Position numbers and translations under genes: made by a program. This document shows positions 1 to 6,282 of a DNA stretch of 9,676 nt, one piece after another. The notes below the pieces were generated by a model, which was given only the letters and a program-made list of their open reading frames with translations, was not told where the DNA came from and did no database searches. The DNA comes from Fimenecus sp051881355. GTDB taxonomy: Bacteria > Bacillota > Clostridia > Oscillospirales > Acutalibacteraceae. How positions within the stretch are numbered: the stretch's first letter is position 1; the number at the start of each line of letters is the position of its first letter. Location of the stretch: the NCBI GenBank assembly GCA_051881355.1, contig JBJEPS010000082.1, positions 1 to 9,676 on the forward strand, read 5' to 3'.

Positions 1-501
1 TTCCTTGATATGACCATTCACGATTTCGATATGGCTTGCTTCCTTACAAACAGCGATGTTGAGGAACTTTATGTGTATGCAGACGCGCTGATTAACCCGT
101 CCATTCGGGAGTACGGCGATTTCGATACTGCCATTATTTCTATGAAAATGGCAAACGGCGCGCTTGCCGTGATCGACAACTCCCGTCAGGCGATGTACGG
201 CTATGACCAGAGAGCAGAACTTTTCGGCTCCAAGGGTATGGTTGCCACCTCGAATGATACGCTTTCCTCGGCGGTTATTTCTACAGCCGATGGCGTAACA
301 GGGGAGAAACCGCTCTATTTCTTCCTCGAAAGATATATGGAAAGCTTCTCGCAGGAAGTCAGAGAGTTCTGTGAAGCCGTTGAAAACGATACGGAAACAC
401 CTGTCGGTATCCACGCAGGCTTGCAGTCGGTGAAAATTGCCCTTGCCGCCGAAAAATCCGCAAACGAGGGCAGACCCGTTAAACTGTCTGAAATTCAGTA
501 A
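1..501 (+). CDS. iolG: Inositol 2-dehydrogenase (Gfo/Idh/MocA family), 3' part
   Basis: This is the C-terminal part of an NAD-dependent inositol 2-dehydrogenase, which oxidises myo-inositol to scyllo-inosose in the first step of cytoplasmic inositol catabolism. The frame is open from base 1, and the Rossmann domain (roughly 170 residues) lies outside the window. The first residues read FLDMTIHDFDMA. The D at bases 7-9 and the H at 19-21 have the D-x3-H spacing of the catalytic Asp and His of IolG (D172 and H176 in the Bacillus enzyme, from memory). The later block DNSRQAMYGYDQRAELFGSKG and the YFFLERY segment are typical of IolG rather than of other Gfo/Idh/MocA branches. The gene ends in TAA at 499-501. 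A TfoX-like gene follows after 12 bases. A related sugar dehydrogenase of the same family is the main alternative. Confidence 0.85.
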   Translation, partial: FLDMTIHDFDMACFLTNSDVEELYVYADALINPSIREYGDFDTAIISMKMANGALAVIDNSRQAMYGYDQRAELFGSKGMVATSNDTLSSAVISTADGVTGEKPLYFFLERYMESFSQEVREFCEAVENDTETPVGIHAGLQSVKIALAAEKSANEGRPVKLSEIQ

Positions 502-513
502 TCGCGGCACACT

Positions 514-834
514 ATGGCAACGAATTTAGATTTCGCGCAGTATGTCTGCGAACAAATTGTGCCCTGTGGTTGTGTACGGTACCGCAAAATGTTCGGCGAG
601 TATATGATTTATGTCAACGATAAACCGATTTTGATGGTTTGCGACAATACCGTGTTCGTCAAGCGATTAGAGGTGCTTTCCGATTTGCTTGGCGAAAATG
701 AAATCGGCGCACCTTATGAGGGCGCAAAACCGCATTACATCATAGATGCCGATGACCGCGAACAACTGCAAGCGGTGGTGAATTTGTTGGAGCCGTTGAC
801 CGCGTTGCCAAAATCGCGCAAAAAGAGAGTGTAA
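514..834 (+). CDS. TfoX N-terminal domain family protein
   Basis: This 106-residue cytoplasmic protein consists almost only of a TfoX N-terminal domain. The core RKMFGEYMIYVNDKPILMVC (about residues 24-43), followed by the DNTVFVK block (44-50), is the hallmark of that family, and the C-terminus ends in a basic SRKKRV tail. In Haemophilus and Vibrio, TfoX/Sxy promotes competence gene expression. Stand-alone N-domain proteins in Clostridia have no settled role, so a competence function should not be assumed. The ATG has no clear Shine-Dalgarno sequence. It lies 12 bases after the iolG stop and in the same reading frame, so translation probably depends on ribosomes finishing iolG. A hairpin terminator follows directly. 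Confidence 0.8.
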   Translation: MATNLDFAQYVCEQIVPCGCVRYRKMFGEYMIYVNDKPILMVCDNTVFVKRLEVLSDLLGENEIGAPYEGAKPHYIIDADDREQLQAVVNLLEPLTALPKSRKKRV

Positions 835-842
835 AAAACGAA

Positions 843-884
843 CCCCGCTGTTCTCGTAGCAGAGAACGGCGGGGAATTTTTATT
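843..884 (+). terminator. Bidirectional rho-independent terminator between convergent genes
   Basis: A 13-bp stem (843-855 with 862-874, one G-T wobble) with loop GTAGCA is followed on the plus strand by AATTTTTATT. Read on the minus strand, the same stem is followed by TTCGTTTTTTAC. It can therefore end both the iolG-tfoX transcript and the symporter transcript coming from the right. Confidence 0.85.
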
Positions 885-899
885 CAGTTTTAATAGGTA

Positions 900-2360
900 T
901 TATGCCTGTTCGGCAACCGTTTTCTGTTCTGCCTCTGCCTGTTTTTCGCGGCGTTCTTTCAGTTCTTTTTCGACCCGTGCACGTTTTTCAGGTGTGTAGC
1001 GAATGCACAACAACGGAATAATGCTTAACAAGCTGGCAAGCGCGGGTGTGAGCATGACAAGTGGCCAAATCCACCGTTCAAACGCCGCAGACTGCGTGCC
1101 GACAAATACGGTTGCGCTGTCGTCCACAGCTTTGTAGTCCAACAGGTGCAGCGCAAGTGTGGCAAGTCCGCCGGTAATCCCGCTGGAAATCTTCGTGAAA
1201 AAGGTCTGCATCGAGAAAGTGACGCCCTCGGTGCGCTTGCCGGTTTTCCATTCCATATAATCAATACTGTCGCAGAAAATCGAGGTTTGCGCAATCGAGG
1301 AGGCACCGAGCGGTATACACCCGATACCGATAAGCCCCATACCAATCCAAAGTCCGATGCCGTCATACCCGATGAAATAGGCAATAATGCGTACCACAAT
1401 GTTACAGCTTTGCATAAAAATCAGGGCGTTGACATAGGATTTAAAAATCTTTTTCATTTTGTCGGCGAAAATCATACCGATAAATCCGGGCACACCGGTA
1501 ATGGCGGCATAAATGGTGGTTAAGCCCAACGCGCCGATAAAGCTGCCCGCGCCCAAGAAATCGGCAGGGACTTTGTATTTAAAGAAGTATGTAACCAACT
1601 GACTGCCGAAGCCCACCGCGCCGAGCAAATTGGAAAGCGTCACGAGTAAAAGCATTTTATTTTTGAATAACAGCGAAAAGCTCTCTAAAATAGAGGTTTG
1701 TTGTTGTTGGGGATTGACGCGAATACGCTCCTGCACGGCGTAGGTGCGGTAACTGAGCATTGCACCGCCCAAGCCAAAAATGACGGCGAAAACAAGCGTC
1801 ATCAGTGCCATACTGCTGCCGGTGATGTTCGCAATCATTTCGAGCACCATCGGAATCCCCATACTGAACACACCGTATACGCATGAGCCGACGGTACGTG
1901 CCCATTTAACGAAATTATCACGTTCTGCCGAGTCGGGCGACACCGCGGCGGTAATTCCCCAAATGGAGACATCTTGTACCGTGTAGACTAAATCCCACGC
2001 GATATACATAATAATAAAGTAGGAAACGCGCAACCACAACAGGCTTTCTTCCGTAGAGAACACAATGAATAAAAGTACCGTAGCAATGCCAACGGGCAGG
2101 GGTGTGTACCGCAAAAACGGACGTAGCTTTTCGCCGTTTTTAAAGGTGTGGCGGTCAATCACCGAACCGATAATCGGGTCGTTAATCCCGTCCCAAACCT
2201 TCATCACAATGAGCAGCACCGAAACCGTAATCGCCGGGAACATGGCAATGTCCGTCATAAAATAGGTGAAAAACGAACCACCGATAAAGGAGTATACCAA
2301 ATTTTGCCCGGCAAGCCCCGTATAAAAGCTCCTGCTTTCTTTTTTGCTGATATATTGCAT
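900..2360 (-). CDS. GPH-family sugar:cation symporter (MFS superfamily)
   Basis: This is an integral membrane transporter of about 486 residues with about 12 hydrophobic segments, the usual length for glycoside-pentoside-hexuronide:cation symporters (MelB, XynP and UidB type). The family signature is the segment WDGINDPIIG near residues 56-65. Its two aspartates have the spacing of the cation- and sugar-site D55 and D59 of MelB. The C-terminus is a highly charged, Lys/Glu-rich cytoplasmic tail. It probably imports a glycoside, pentoside or uronide with Na+ or H+, but the substrate cannot be read from the sequence. A GTG at 2369 is an alternative start giving three more residues. I prefer the ATG at 2360 because GGTGA lies five bases before it, while the GTG has no upstream Shine-Dalgarno and an in-frame TGA lies two codons before it. 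It is a single-gene unit, divergent from the M28 peptidase. Confidence 0.9.
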   Translation of the reverse strand: MQYISKKESRSFYTGLAGQNLVYSFIGGSFFTYFMTDIAMFPAITVSVLLIVMKVWDGINDPIIGSVIDRHTFKNGEKLRPFLRYTPLPVGIATVLLFIVFSTEESLLWLRVSYFIIMYIAWDLVYTVQDVSIWGITAAVSPDSAERDNFVKWARTVGSCVYGVFSMGIPMVLEMIANITGSSMALMTLVFAVIFGLGGAMLSYRTYAVQERIRVNPQQQQTSILESFSLLFKNKMLLLVTLSNLLGAVGFGSQLVTYFFKYKVPADFLGAGSFIGALGLTTIYAAITGVPGFIGMIFADKMKKIFKSYVNALIFMQSCNIVVRIIAYFIGYDGIGLWIGMGLIGIGCIPLGASSIAQTSIFCDSIDYMEWKTGKRTEGVTFSMQTFFTKISSGITGGLATLALHLLDYKAVDDSATVFVGTQSAAFERWIWPLVMLTPALASLLSIIPLLCIRYTPEKRARVEKELKERREKQAEAEQKTVAEQA

Positions 2361-2365
2361 TTCGT

Positions 2366-2370
2366 TCACC
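2366..2370 (-). promoter_or_regulatory. Ribosome binding site deciding the symporter start
   Basis: On the minus strand GGTGA is complementary to the end of 16S rRNA and stands five bases before the ATG at 2360. It overlaps the alternative GTG codon at 2367-2369, which argues for the ATG. Confidence 0.5.
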
Positions 2371-2396
2371 GCATTTCATACAGTATTTACTTTTTT

Positions 2397-2426
2397 ATTT
2401 TACACCCAACCGAACCCCTGTGGCAA
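2397..2426 (-). promoter_or_regulatory. Predicted sigma-A promoter of the symporter gene
   Basis: On the minus strand, TTGCCA (2421-2426) and TAAAAT (2397-2402) are separated by 18 bases. Each hexamer differs from consensus at one position. The expected start is near 2390, leaving a leader of about 30 bases before the ATG at 2360. Confidence 0.6.
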
Positions 2427-2427
2427 T

Positions 2428-2440
2428 CCTGACAATCAGG
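2428..2440. repeat. Small inverted repeat next to the symporter -35 box
   Basis: The arms CCTGA and TCAGG are separated by CAA and lie one base upstream of the predicted -35 box (read on the minus strand). The position suits an operator or activator site, but the arms are only five bases and may be chance. Confidence 0.35.
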
Positions 2441-2488
2441 TAAAACTGCATAAAATTTTCACGCTTATTTTGAACACTCTGCGGTCTG

Positions 2489-2506
2489 TTTTACGCAATT
2501 TTACGC
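2489..2506. repeat. Two direct TTTTACGC repeats ten bases apart
   Basis: TTTTACGC occurs at 2489-2496 and again at 2499-2506. The 10-base phase places both copies on the same helix face in the divergent regulatory region, as is common for regulator half-sites. No regulator gene is visible nearby. Confidence 0.3.
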
Positions 2507-2629
2507 CACAGTCCGGCATGTGGAAAGCTGTTATCCGACAAAAGAAAGTTTTGTGTGGATTTGTATAATCGTTTTGCACTGCTTGTAGAAAATTTATGCA
2601 AAAAATCTGTATAAAATACGGAAAAACAC

Positions 2630-2658
2630 TTGATTTCATCGGGAAAATGCAATATGAT
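2630..2658 (+). promoter_or_regulatory. Predicted sigma-A promoter of the M28 peptidase gene
   Basis: TTGATT (2630-2635) and TATGAT (2653-2658) are separated by exactly 17 bases. The start would be near 2665, giving a leader of about 43 bases. A perfect TATAAT at 2564-2569 also lies upstream but has no matching -35 box at 16-18 bases, so I rank it lower. Confidence 0.6.
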
Positions 2659-2707
2659 AAAGAATATTATTTATTTTTCAATTTGAAAAATATCGGGAGG
2701 CAGAAAT

Positions 2708-4045
2708 ATGAAAGAAGAAAACCGAAAATATGCCGAAGTTGCCTATGGGATTGTCAAAGACGCCGCCGAAAAAATCGGTTCGCGTTTGCCGGGTTCCGAG
2801 GGGGAACGGAAATATGCGCGTTATATGGGCGACAAGCTCCGCGAAATCGGCATTGAGCCGAAAACCGAGGAATTTGCCGTTTCGCCGCGTTCCTCTATCG
2901 GCGGTATTCCGTATGCAGGCTGGTTTGGGCTGATTATGAGCGGACTTGTGTACTTTGCACTCGGCAACAGCGCCCTTTGGTTCGGTATGGCACTTGCGGG
3001 TGTTTGCGTGGTGCTGTGGCTCGTGTTCAGCGTGTTTTTGTATAAAAAATGGTTTGATATGTTCTTCCCGCAGAAAATCTCGCAGAATACATACGGTGAG
3101 TTGCTGCCTGAAGACGGCAAATATGATTATACCATTATTCTTTCGGGGCATACCGATACGAGTTGGACTTGGCGGCATTCCGAGCACGCATACAAATACC
3201 GTGACAAGCCGATTTTGGGTATTCTTGCCACCTACGGCAAGGTCGGCTTCGGCGCGATTTGCGTGTTTTTCTTAATCGGTGTTTCGATTGCTTTGTCTAT
3301 CATTTTTGCCGGCTATTATGCAGGTGCCGAGTGGGCGTATGTAACGTTAAATTCCAATTCCCTGCAAAGCTTTTTGTTTGCAATGCACTTCCTGCCGGTC
3401 ATTACCGCAATCGGCAGTTGCTTTGTCATTATGTGGGGCGACCCGCATGAGGAAAATGCTTCCCGCGGGGCAATGGATAATGCCACAGGCTGTGCGTTAA
3501 GCTATGCAGTTACAAAATATTTTAAAGAAAATCCCGACAAAATGCCGAAGAATTGCCGCATTATTGATTTCAACTGCGGCTCGGAAGAGGCAGGTTTGCG
3601 TGGCTCTATGGCGTTTGCCGAAGAACACAAGAATGACGATATGCTCAAAAATGCGTGGAATATCAATATTGACTCCGTCGCGGATAAAGAGTATTTCGAG
3701 GTCGTTATCAAAGACGATTGGCAATTTACCCGTTTTGATACCGATATGGAAAAAATGTTTAAAGACACATTCCAAGAACTCGGCATTGAAAGCAAAACAA
3801 ACGGCTGTATCCATAACCCTGTCGGCGGCTGTGACAGCACCCCGATGACCAAAGCCGGCGTGAAATCCGTCACCTTTGCGGCGCAAAACCCCGTGCTGAC
3901 CTATTATTATCACACTTGGCGTGATACCGCAGACCGCTTTGAGCTGGAAACCGTCGGCGACGGCTTCGATGTCCTGCTCGGCGTTATCGACAAAATCGCC
4001 GCGTTCCAAGAGGCAAACGGCTACAACGGTCCGCAGAAGAAGTAA
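2708..4045 (+). CDS. M28-family zinc peptidase with four inserted membrane segments
   Basis: This 445-residue protein carries the full metal-ligand series of M28 aminopeptidases: H148 in SGHTDT, D257 in AMDNATG, E293/E294 in GSEEAG, D322 in NINIDS and H402 in YYYHTWRD. It should be a di-zinc exopeptidase releasing N-terminal residues from peptides. Four hydrophobic segments (about 69-90, 91-112, 178-202 and 221-243) form two hairpins: one before H148 and one between H148 and D257. There is no signal peptide. The basic stretch YKKW after the second segment and the uncharged loop at about 203-220 suggest that the catalytic part faces the cytoplasm. The start is fixed by GGGAGG at 2695-2700, seven bases before the ATG. 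The gene stands alone between a divergent symporter and a convergent dehydrogenase. Peptide substrate is inferred from the family. Confidence 0.88.
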   Translation: MKEENRKYAEVAYGIVKDAAEKIGSRLPGSEGERKYARYMGDKLREIGIEPKTEEFAVSPRSSIGGIPYAGWFGLIMSGLVYFALGNSALWFGMALAGVCVVLWLVFSVFLYKKWFDMFFPQKISQNTYGELLPEDGKYDYTIILSGHTDTSWTWRHSEHAYKYRDKPILGILATYGKVGFGAICVFFLIGVSIALSIIFAGYYAGAEWAYVTLNSNSLQSFLFAMHFLPVITAIGSCFVIMWGDPHEENASRGAMDNATGCALSYAVTKYFKENPDKMPKNCRIIDFNCGSEEAGLRGSMAFAEEHKNDDMLKNAWNINIDSVADKEYFEVVIKDDWQFTRFDTDMEKMFKDTFQELGIESKTNGCIHNPVGGCDSTPMTKAGVKSVTFAAQNPVLTYYYHTWRDTADRFELETVGDGFDVLLGVIDKIAAFQEANGYNGPQKK

Positions 4046-4049
4046 AATA

Positions 4050-4072
4050 AAAAACCTGCCGAAAAACGGCAG
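4050..4072 (-). terminator. Rho-independent terminator of the SDR gene
   Basis: The 6-bp stem CTGCCG/CGGCAG (4056-4061 and 4067-4072) has a five-base loop. On the minus strand it is followed by GTTTTTTATTTTAC, a good U-tract, which runs into the end of the convergent peptidase gene. Confidence 0.7.
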
Positions 4073-4088
4073 AGCGAAAAAAGAAATA

Positions 4089-4124
4089 AACAGGGCGGTC
4101 TTTTGACCGCCCTGTTCCGTTTTA
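4089..4124 (+). terminator. Strong hairpin terminator after the M28 peptidase
   Basis: A perfect 12-bp stem (4089-4100 with 4105-4116) has a TTTT loop and is followed on the plus strand by CCGTTTTAT. On the minus strand the tail is TTATTTCTTTTTTC, so it can also act on the SDR transcript. Confidence 0.8.
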
Positions 4125-4142
4125 TAGGGGTATGTAAGTTGC

Positions 4143-4979
4143 TCAGTCCTCTTTGAACACGCCGTCAAACAACGGTAATTTGGACATTTTCATCACGGCG
4201 CTGAACAGTCTGCCGCCCTGTACGGGCAACAATCTGCCGAAGTAGTTCATAAACGCCGCGTCCATGCCGAACACCATCAGTTCATGCTGTTTGCCGATGC
4301 CGTTCATAATCCATTTGACCATCTTGTCGCAGGAGGTGCTGACCATATTGAGCATCTTTTGCGCTTTTTCGTCGGACGAGCCCTGGTTGCGGAAAATATC
4401 GGTCTTGGTAAAGCCCGGGCAGACAATGCCGACATAGCATTTGCCGCGCAGTTCCTCGCGCATGGACTCGGTCAGGGATTTCAGTGCCGCCTTGCTTGCA
4501 GAATACACAGACGTACCCGCCAAGGACATCAGCGCCGCCGAGGAGTCAATGTTGATAATCGCGGGGGAGGGGGACTCCAAAAGAAGCGGCAACAGCGCAT
4601 GCATAGAATACACTGCCGAATAGAAGTTGATGTTCATTGCCTTTTCGATGTCCTCAATCGAATAGTGCTGGAATTTGTCAAACTTCGGCAAAATCCCCGC
4701 GTTGTTGATGAGAATGTCGGGCTTGATGTTGTTTTCATTGAGATAATTCAAATAATCATCCCAGTTTGCACGGTCGGAAACATCAAACAGTTGATACGAG
4801 AACTTGTCGGCATATTCGCCGAGCTCCGCCACCAATGCTTCCATTTTCTGCTGGCTTCTTGCCACGCCCAAAACGGTGCAGCCGTGCTCTTTGATGAGCT
4901 TTTCGGTAATGCCTTTGCCCATACCGCTTGAAGCGCCCGTCACGATAACGGTTTTGTTGTCTAACCAATTTTTATCCAT
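4143..4979 (-). CDS. Short-chain dehydrogenase/reductase (SDR family)
   Basis: This 278-residue cytoplasmic NAD(P)-dependent oxidoreductase is a classical SDR. Near the N-terminus, TGASSGMG (residues 14-21) is the cofactor-binding glycine motif. NNAG (92-95), N118, a serine at 146 or 147 and YSASK with Y159 and K163 complete the catalytic tetrad, and PG (188-189) follows. R41 after the second beta strand is compatible with an NADP preference, but this is weak. The C-terminal 50 residues are family-variable and likely shape the substrate pocket, so the substrate is unknown. The start is supported by AAGGAGA at 4987-4993, eight to nine bases before the ATG. It is a monocistronic gene with its own promoter and ends towards the M28 gene. 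Confidence 0.92.
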   Translation of the reverse strand: MDKNWLDNKTVIVTGASSGMGKGITEKLIKEHGCTVLGVARSQQKMEALVAELGEYADKFSYQLFDVSDRANWDDYLNYLNENNIKPDILINNAGILPKFDKFQHYSIEDIEKAMNINFYSAVYSMHALLPLLLESPSPAIINIDSSAALMSLAGTSVYSASKAALKSLTESMREELRGKCYVGIVCPGFTKTDIFRNQGSSDEKAQKMLNMVSTSCDKMVKWIMNGIGKQHELMVFGMDAAFMNYFGRLLPVQGGRLFSAVMKMSKLPLFDGVFKED

Positions 4980-5016
4980 ATCTGTTTCTCCTTGTTGACA
5001 AATTTTGTTATTTTCT

Positions 5017-5045
5017 ATTTTAGCCTAAGCCCATCGGATTTTCAA
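5017..5045 (-). promoter_or_regulatory. Predicted sigma-A promoter of the SDR gene
   Basis: On the minus strand TTGAAA (5040-5045) and TAAAAT (5017-5022) are 17 bases apart, each close to consensus. The expected start is near 5010, about 30 bases before the ATG at 4979. Confidence 0.65.
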
Positions 5046-5073
5046 GCCTTTTTTAAAATTTAGACCACATTGC

Positions 5074-5102
5074 TTGCAAGAATTGCGAATTCCTGTTAAA
5101 CT
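5074..5102 (+). promoter_or_regulatory. Possible promoter of the 5124-7830 operon
   Basis: TTGCAA (5074-5079) and TAAACT (5097-5102) are 17 bases apart, with two mismatches in each hexamer. It is moderate at best, but it is the best match in the short divergent gap. The ATG at 5124 is preceded by AAGGA at 5111-5115. Confidence 0.4.
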
Positions 5103-5123
5103 GGAACAAGAAGGACGGGTATT

Positions 5124-5639
5124 ATGGAGTATACATTGATTTACAGTCAGCGCAGAACGCTGTCACTGAGGGTACAGCCCGATTGTACGGTGCTTGTCAA
5201 AGCTCCGCACGGTTTTCCGAAAGCGGAAATCGAGCAATTTGTGCAGTCGCATGAAGAGTGGATAGAAAAAGCGAAACAGCGGCAGCAAAAACGTGCCGAA
5301 ACAGAAAACACACTGACCGAAAAGCGAATCCGTGAACTGCGCGCGCTTGCTGAAGTTGAAATCCCGCGTCGAGTGGCATTTTATGCAGAACAAATGGGCG
5401 TACAGCCGACAGGGGTGAAAATCACCTCGGCAAAAACACGGTTTGGCTCGTGCAGTGCGAAAAACAGCCTTTGCTTTTCGTGGCGGCTGATGCTCTATCC
5501 GCCCGAGGCGGTAGATTATGTGGTGGTGCACGAGCTGGCGCATATCAAAGAGAAAAATCATTCCCACGCGTTTTACAGAGTTGTTGCATCGATTTTGCCC
5601 GACTACAAAGCACGCGAAAAACTGTTGAAAGGAAAATGA
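5124..5639 (+). CDS. YgjP-like zinc metallopeptidase (M48/DUF45 type)
   Basis: This 171-residue soluble protein matches the YgjP-like metallopeptidase family, often named M48-family metallopeptidase. The N-terminal part (RRTLSLRV and a VKAP segment, residues 10-28) is the family's beta domain, followed by a charged helical linker (about 35-90). The core block TRFGSCS (105-111) precedes HELAHIKEKNHSHAF (136-150), in which H136, E137 and H140 form the HExxH zinc site and H146 is the likely third ligand. It is somewhat shorter than the roughly 220 residues common in this family. Relatives are linked to SprT/WSS1-like proteases, but the cellular substrate is not established. The start has AAGGA eight bases upstream. 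It is the first gene of a tight operon, with only six bases to the next ATG. Confidence 0.87.
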   Translation: MEYTLIYSQRRTLSLRVQPDCTVLVKAPHGFPKAEIEQFVQSHEEWIEKAKQRQQKRAETENTLTEKRIRELRALAEVEIPRRVAFYAEQMGVQPTGVKITSAKTRFGSCSAKNSLCFSWRLMLYPPEAVDYVVVHELAHIKEKNHSHAFYRVVASILPDYKAREKLLKGK

Positions 5640-5645
5640 GTTACA

Positions 5646-6248
5646 ATGGATATAAAAGAAAGAATGGCAAACGGCTATTTGTATTTATCCGATGACAGCG
5701 ACCTACTCTCGGAACAGGCGGAATATTTGGAATTGTTATATGATTATAACCATACCCGCCCGAAAGAGACGGAAAAGCGCGCGGAAATCTTAAAAAATCT
5801 GCTTGCCGAGGTCGGCGAGGACTGCTATATTGAGCCGCCGTTGCATGCAAATTGGGGTTGTCACACGCATCTCGGCAATGCGGTATACGCCAATTTTAAC
5901 CTAACGCTTGTGGACGACGCAGATATTTATATCGGCGACAATGTAATGCTTGCGCCCAATGTGGTCATTGCTACCGCAGGTCACCCGATAGAGCCGAATT
6001 TGCGCAAAAAAGCGGCACAGTTCAATATCCCTGTTCATATTGAAAGCAATGTTTGGATTGGTGCGGGCGCAGTGATTTTGCCCGGTGTGACCATCGGTGA
6101 GAATTCTGTTATCGGCGCGGGCAGTGTGGTGACCAAGGATATTCCGAAAAACAGCGTCGCATACGGCAACCCCTGCCGTGTGGTGCGGGAAATCAACGAA
6201 CACGACCGCGCATATTATTATAAAAACAGAAAAATAGATATTGAATAA
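5646..6248 (+). CDS. Maltose/galactoside-type sugar O-acetyltransferase
   Basis: This 200-residue protein is a left-handed beta-helix acetyltransferase of the Maa/LacA/NodL group, which moves acetyl from acetyl-CoA to a hydroxyl of a sugar in the cytoplasm. Residues 4-55 (KERMANGYLY onwards) form the Mac domain. From about 70 to 175 hexapeptide-type repeats are visible, including IYIGDNVMLAPNV, VWIGAGAVILPGV and VIGAGSVVTKDIP. H113 in TAGHP is the expected catalytic base, and GNPCRVV (174-180) is the usual end of the helix. Length and motifs are normal. The ATG is six bases after the previous stop, and the nearest GGA is about 13 bases away, so translational coupling to the peptidase gene is likely. 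The natural acceptor sugar cannot be told. Confidence 0.93.
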   Translation: MDIKERMANGYLYLSDDSDLLSEQAEYLELLYDYNHTRPKETEKRAEILKNLLAEVGEDCYIEPPLHANWGCHTHLGNAVYANFNLTLVDDADIYIGDNVMLAPNVVIATAGHPIEPNLRKKAAQFNIPVHIESNVWIGAGAVILPGVTIGENSVIGAGSVVTKDIPKNSVAYGNPCRVVREINEHDRAYYYKNRKIDIE

Positions 6249-6268
6249 TATCCATATTTTCATTTTTC

Positions 6269-6275
6269 AGGGAGG
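6269..6275 (+). promoter_or_regulatory. Ribosome binding site deciding the metallophosphoesterase start
   Basis: AGGGAGG lies seven bases before the ATG at 6283. It supports that ATG over an in-frame TTG at 6241, which would overlap the acetyltransferase gene and add 14 residues. Confidence 0.85.
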
Positions 6276-6282
6276 ACTTATC

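Noticed and set aside
2436..2639. 67-codon open frame on the minus strand in the divergent gap
   Set aside because: There is no ribosome site before its ATG, it has no recognisable motif, and it spans the predicted promoters.
2678..3187. 169-codon open frame on the minus strand over the start of the M28 gene
   Set aside because: It is antisense to the peptidase coding sequence with no ribosome site and no family resemblance.
3497..4168. 223-codon open frame on the minus strand opposite the M28 peptidase
   Set aside because: It is an antisense shadow of a gene with full catalytic motifs, has no recognisable domain and overlaps the terminator region.
4284..4931. 215-codon open frame on the plus strand opposite the SDR gene
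   Set aside because: It has a low-complexity His/Arg/Val-rich composition and no domain, and it is fully antisense to a classical SDR with intact motifs.
6241..6282. TTG start adding 14 residues to the metallophosphoesterase
   Set aside because: It overlaps the acetyltransferase gene, lacks a ribosome site, and contains the good AGGGAGG site that serves the ATG at 6283.
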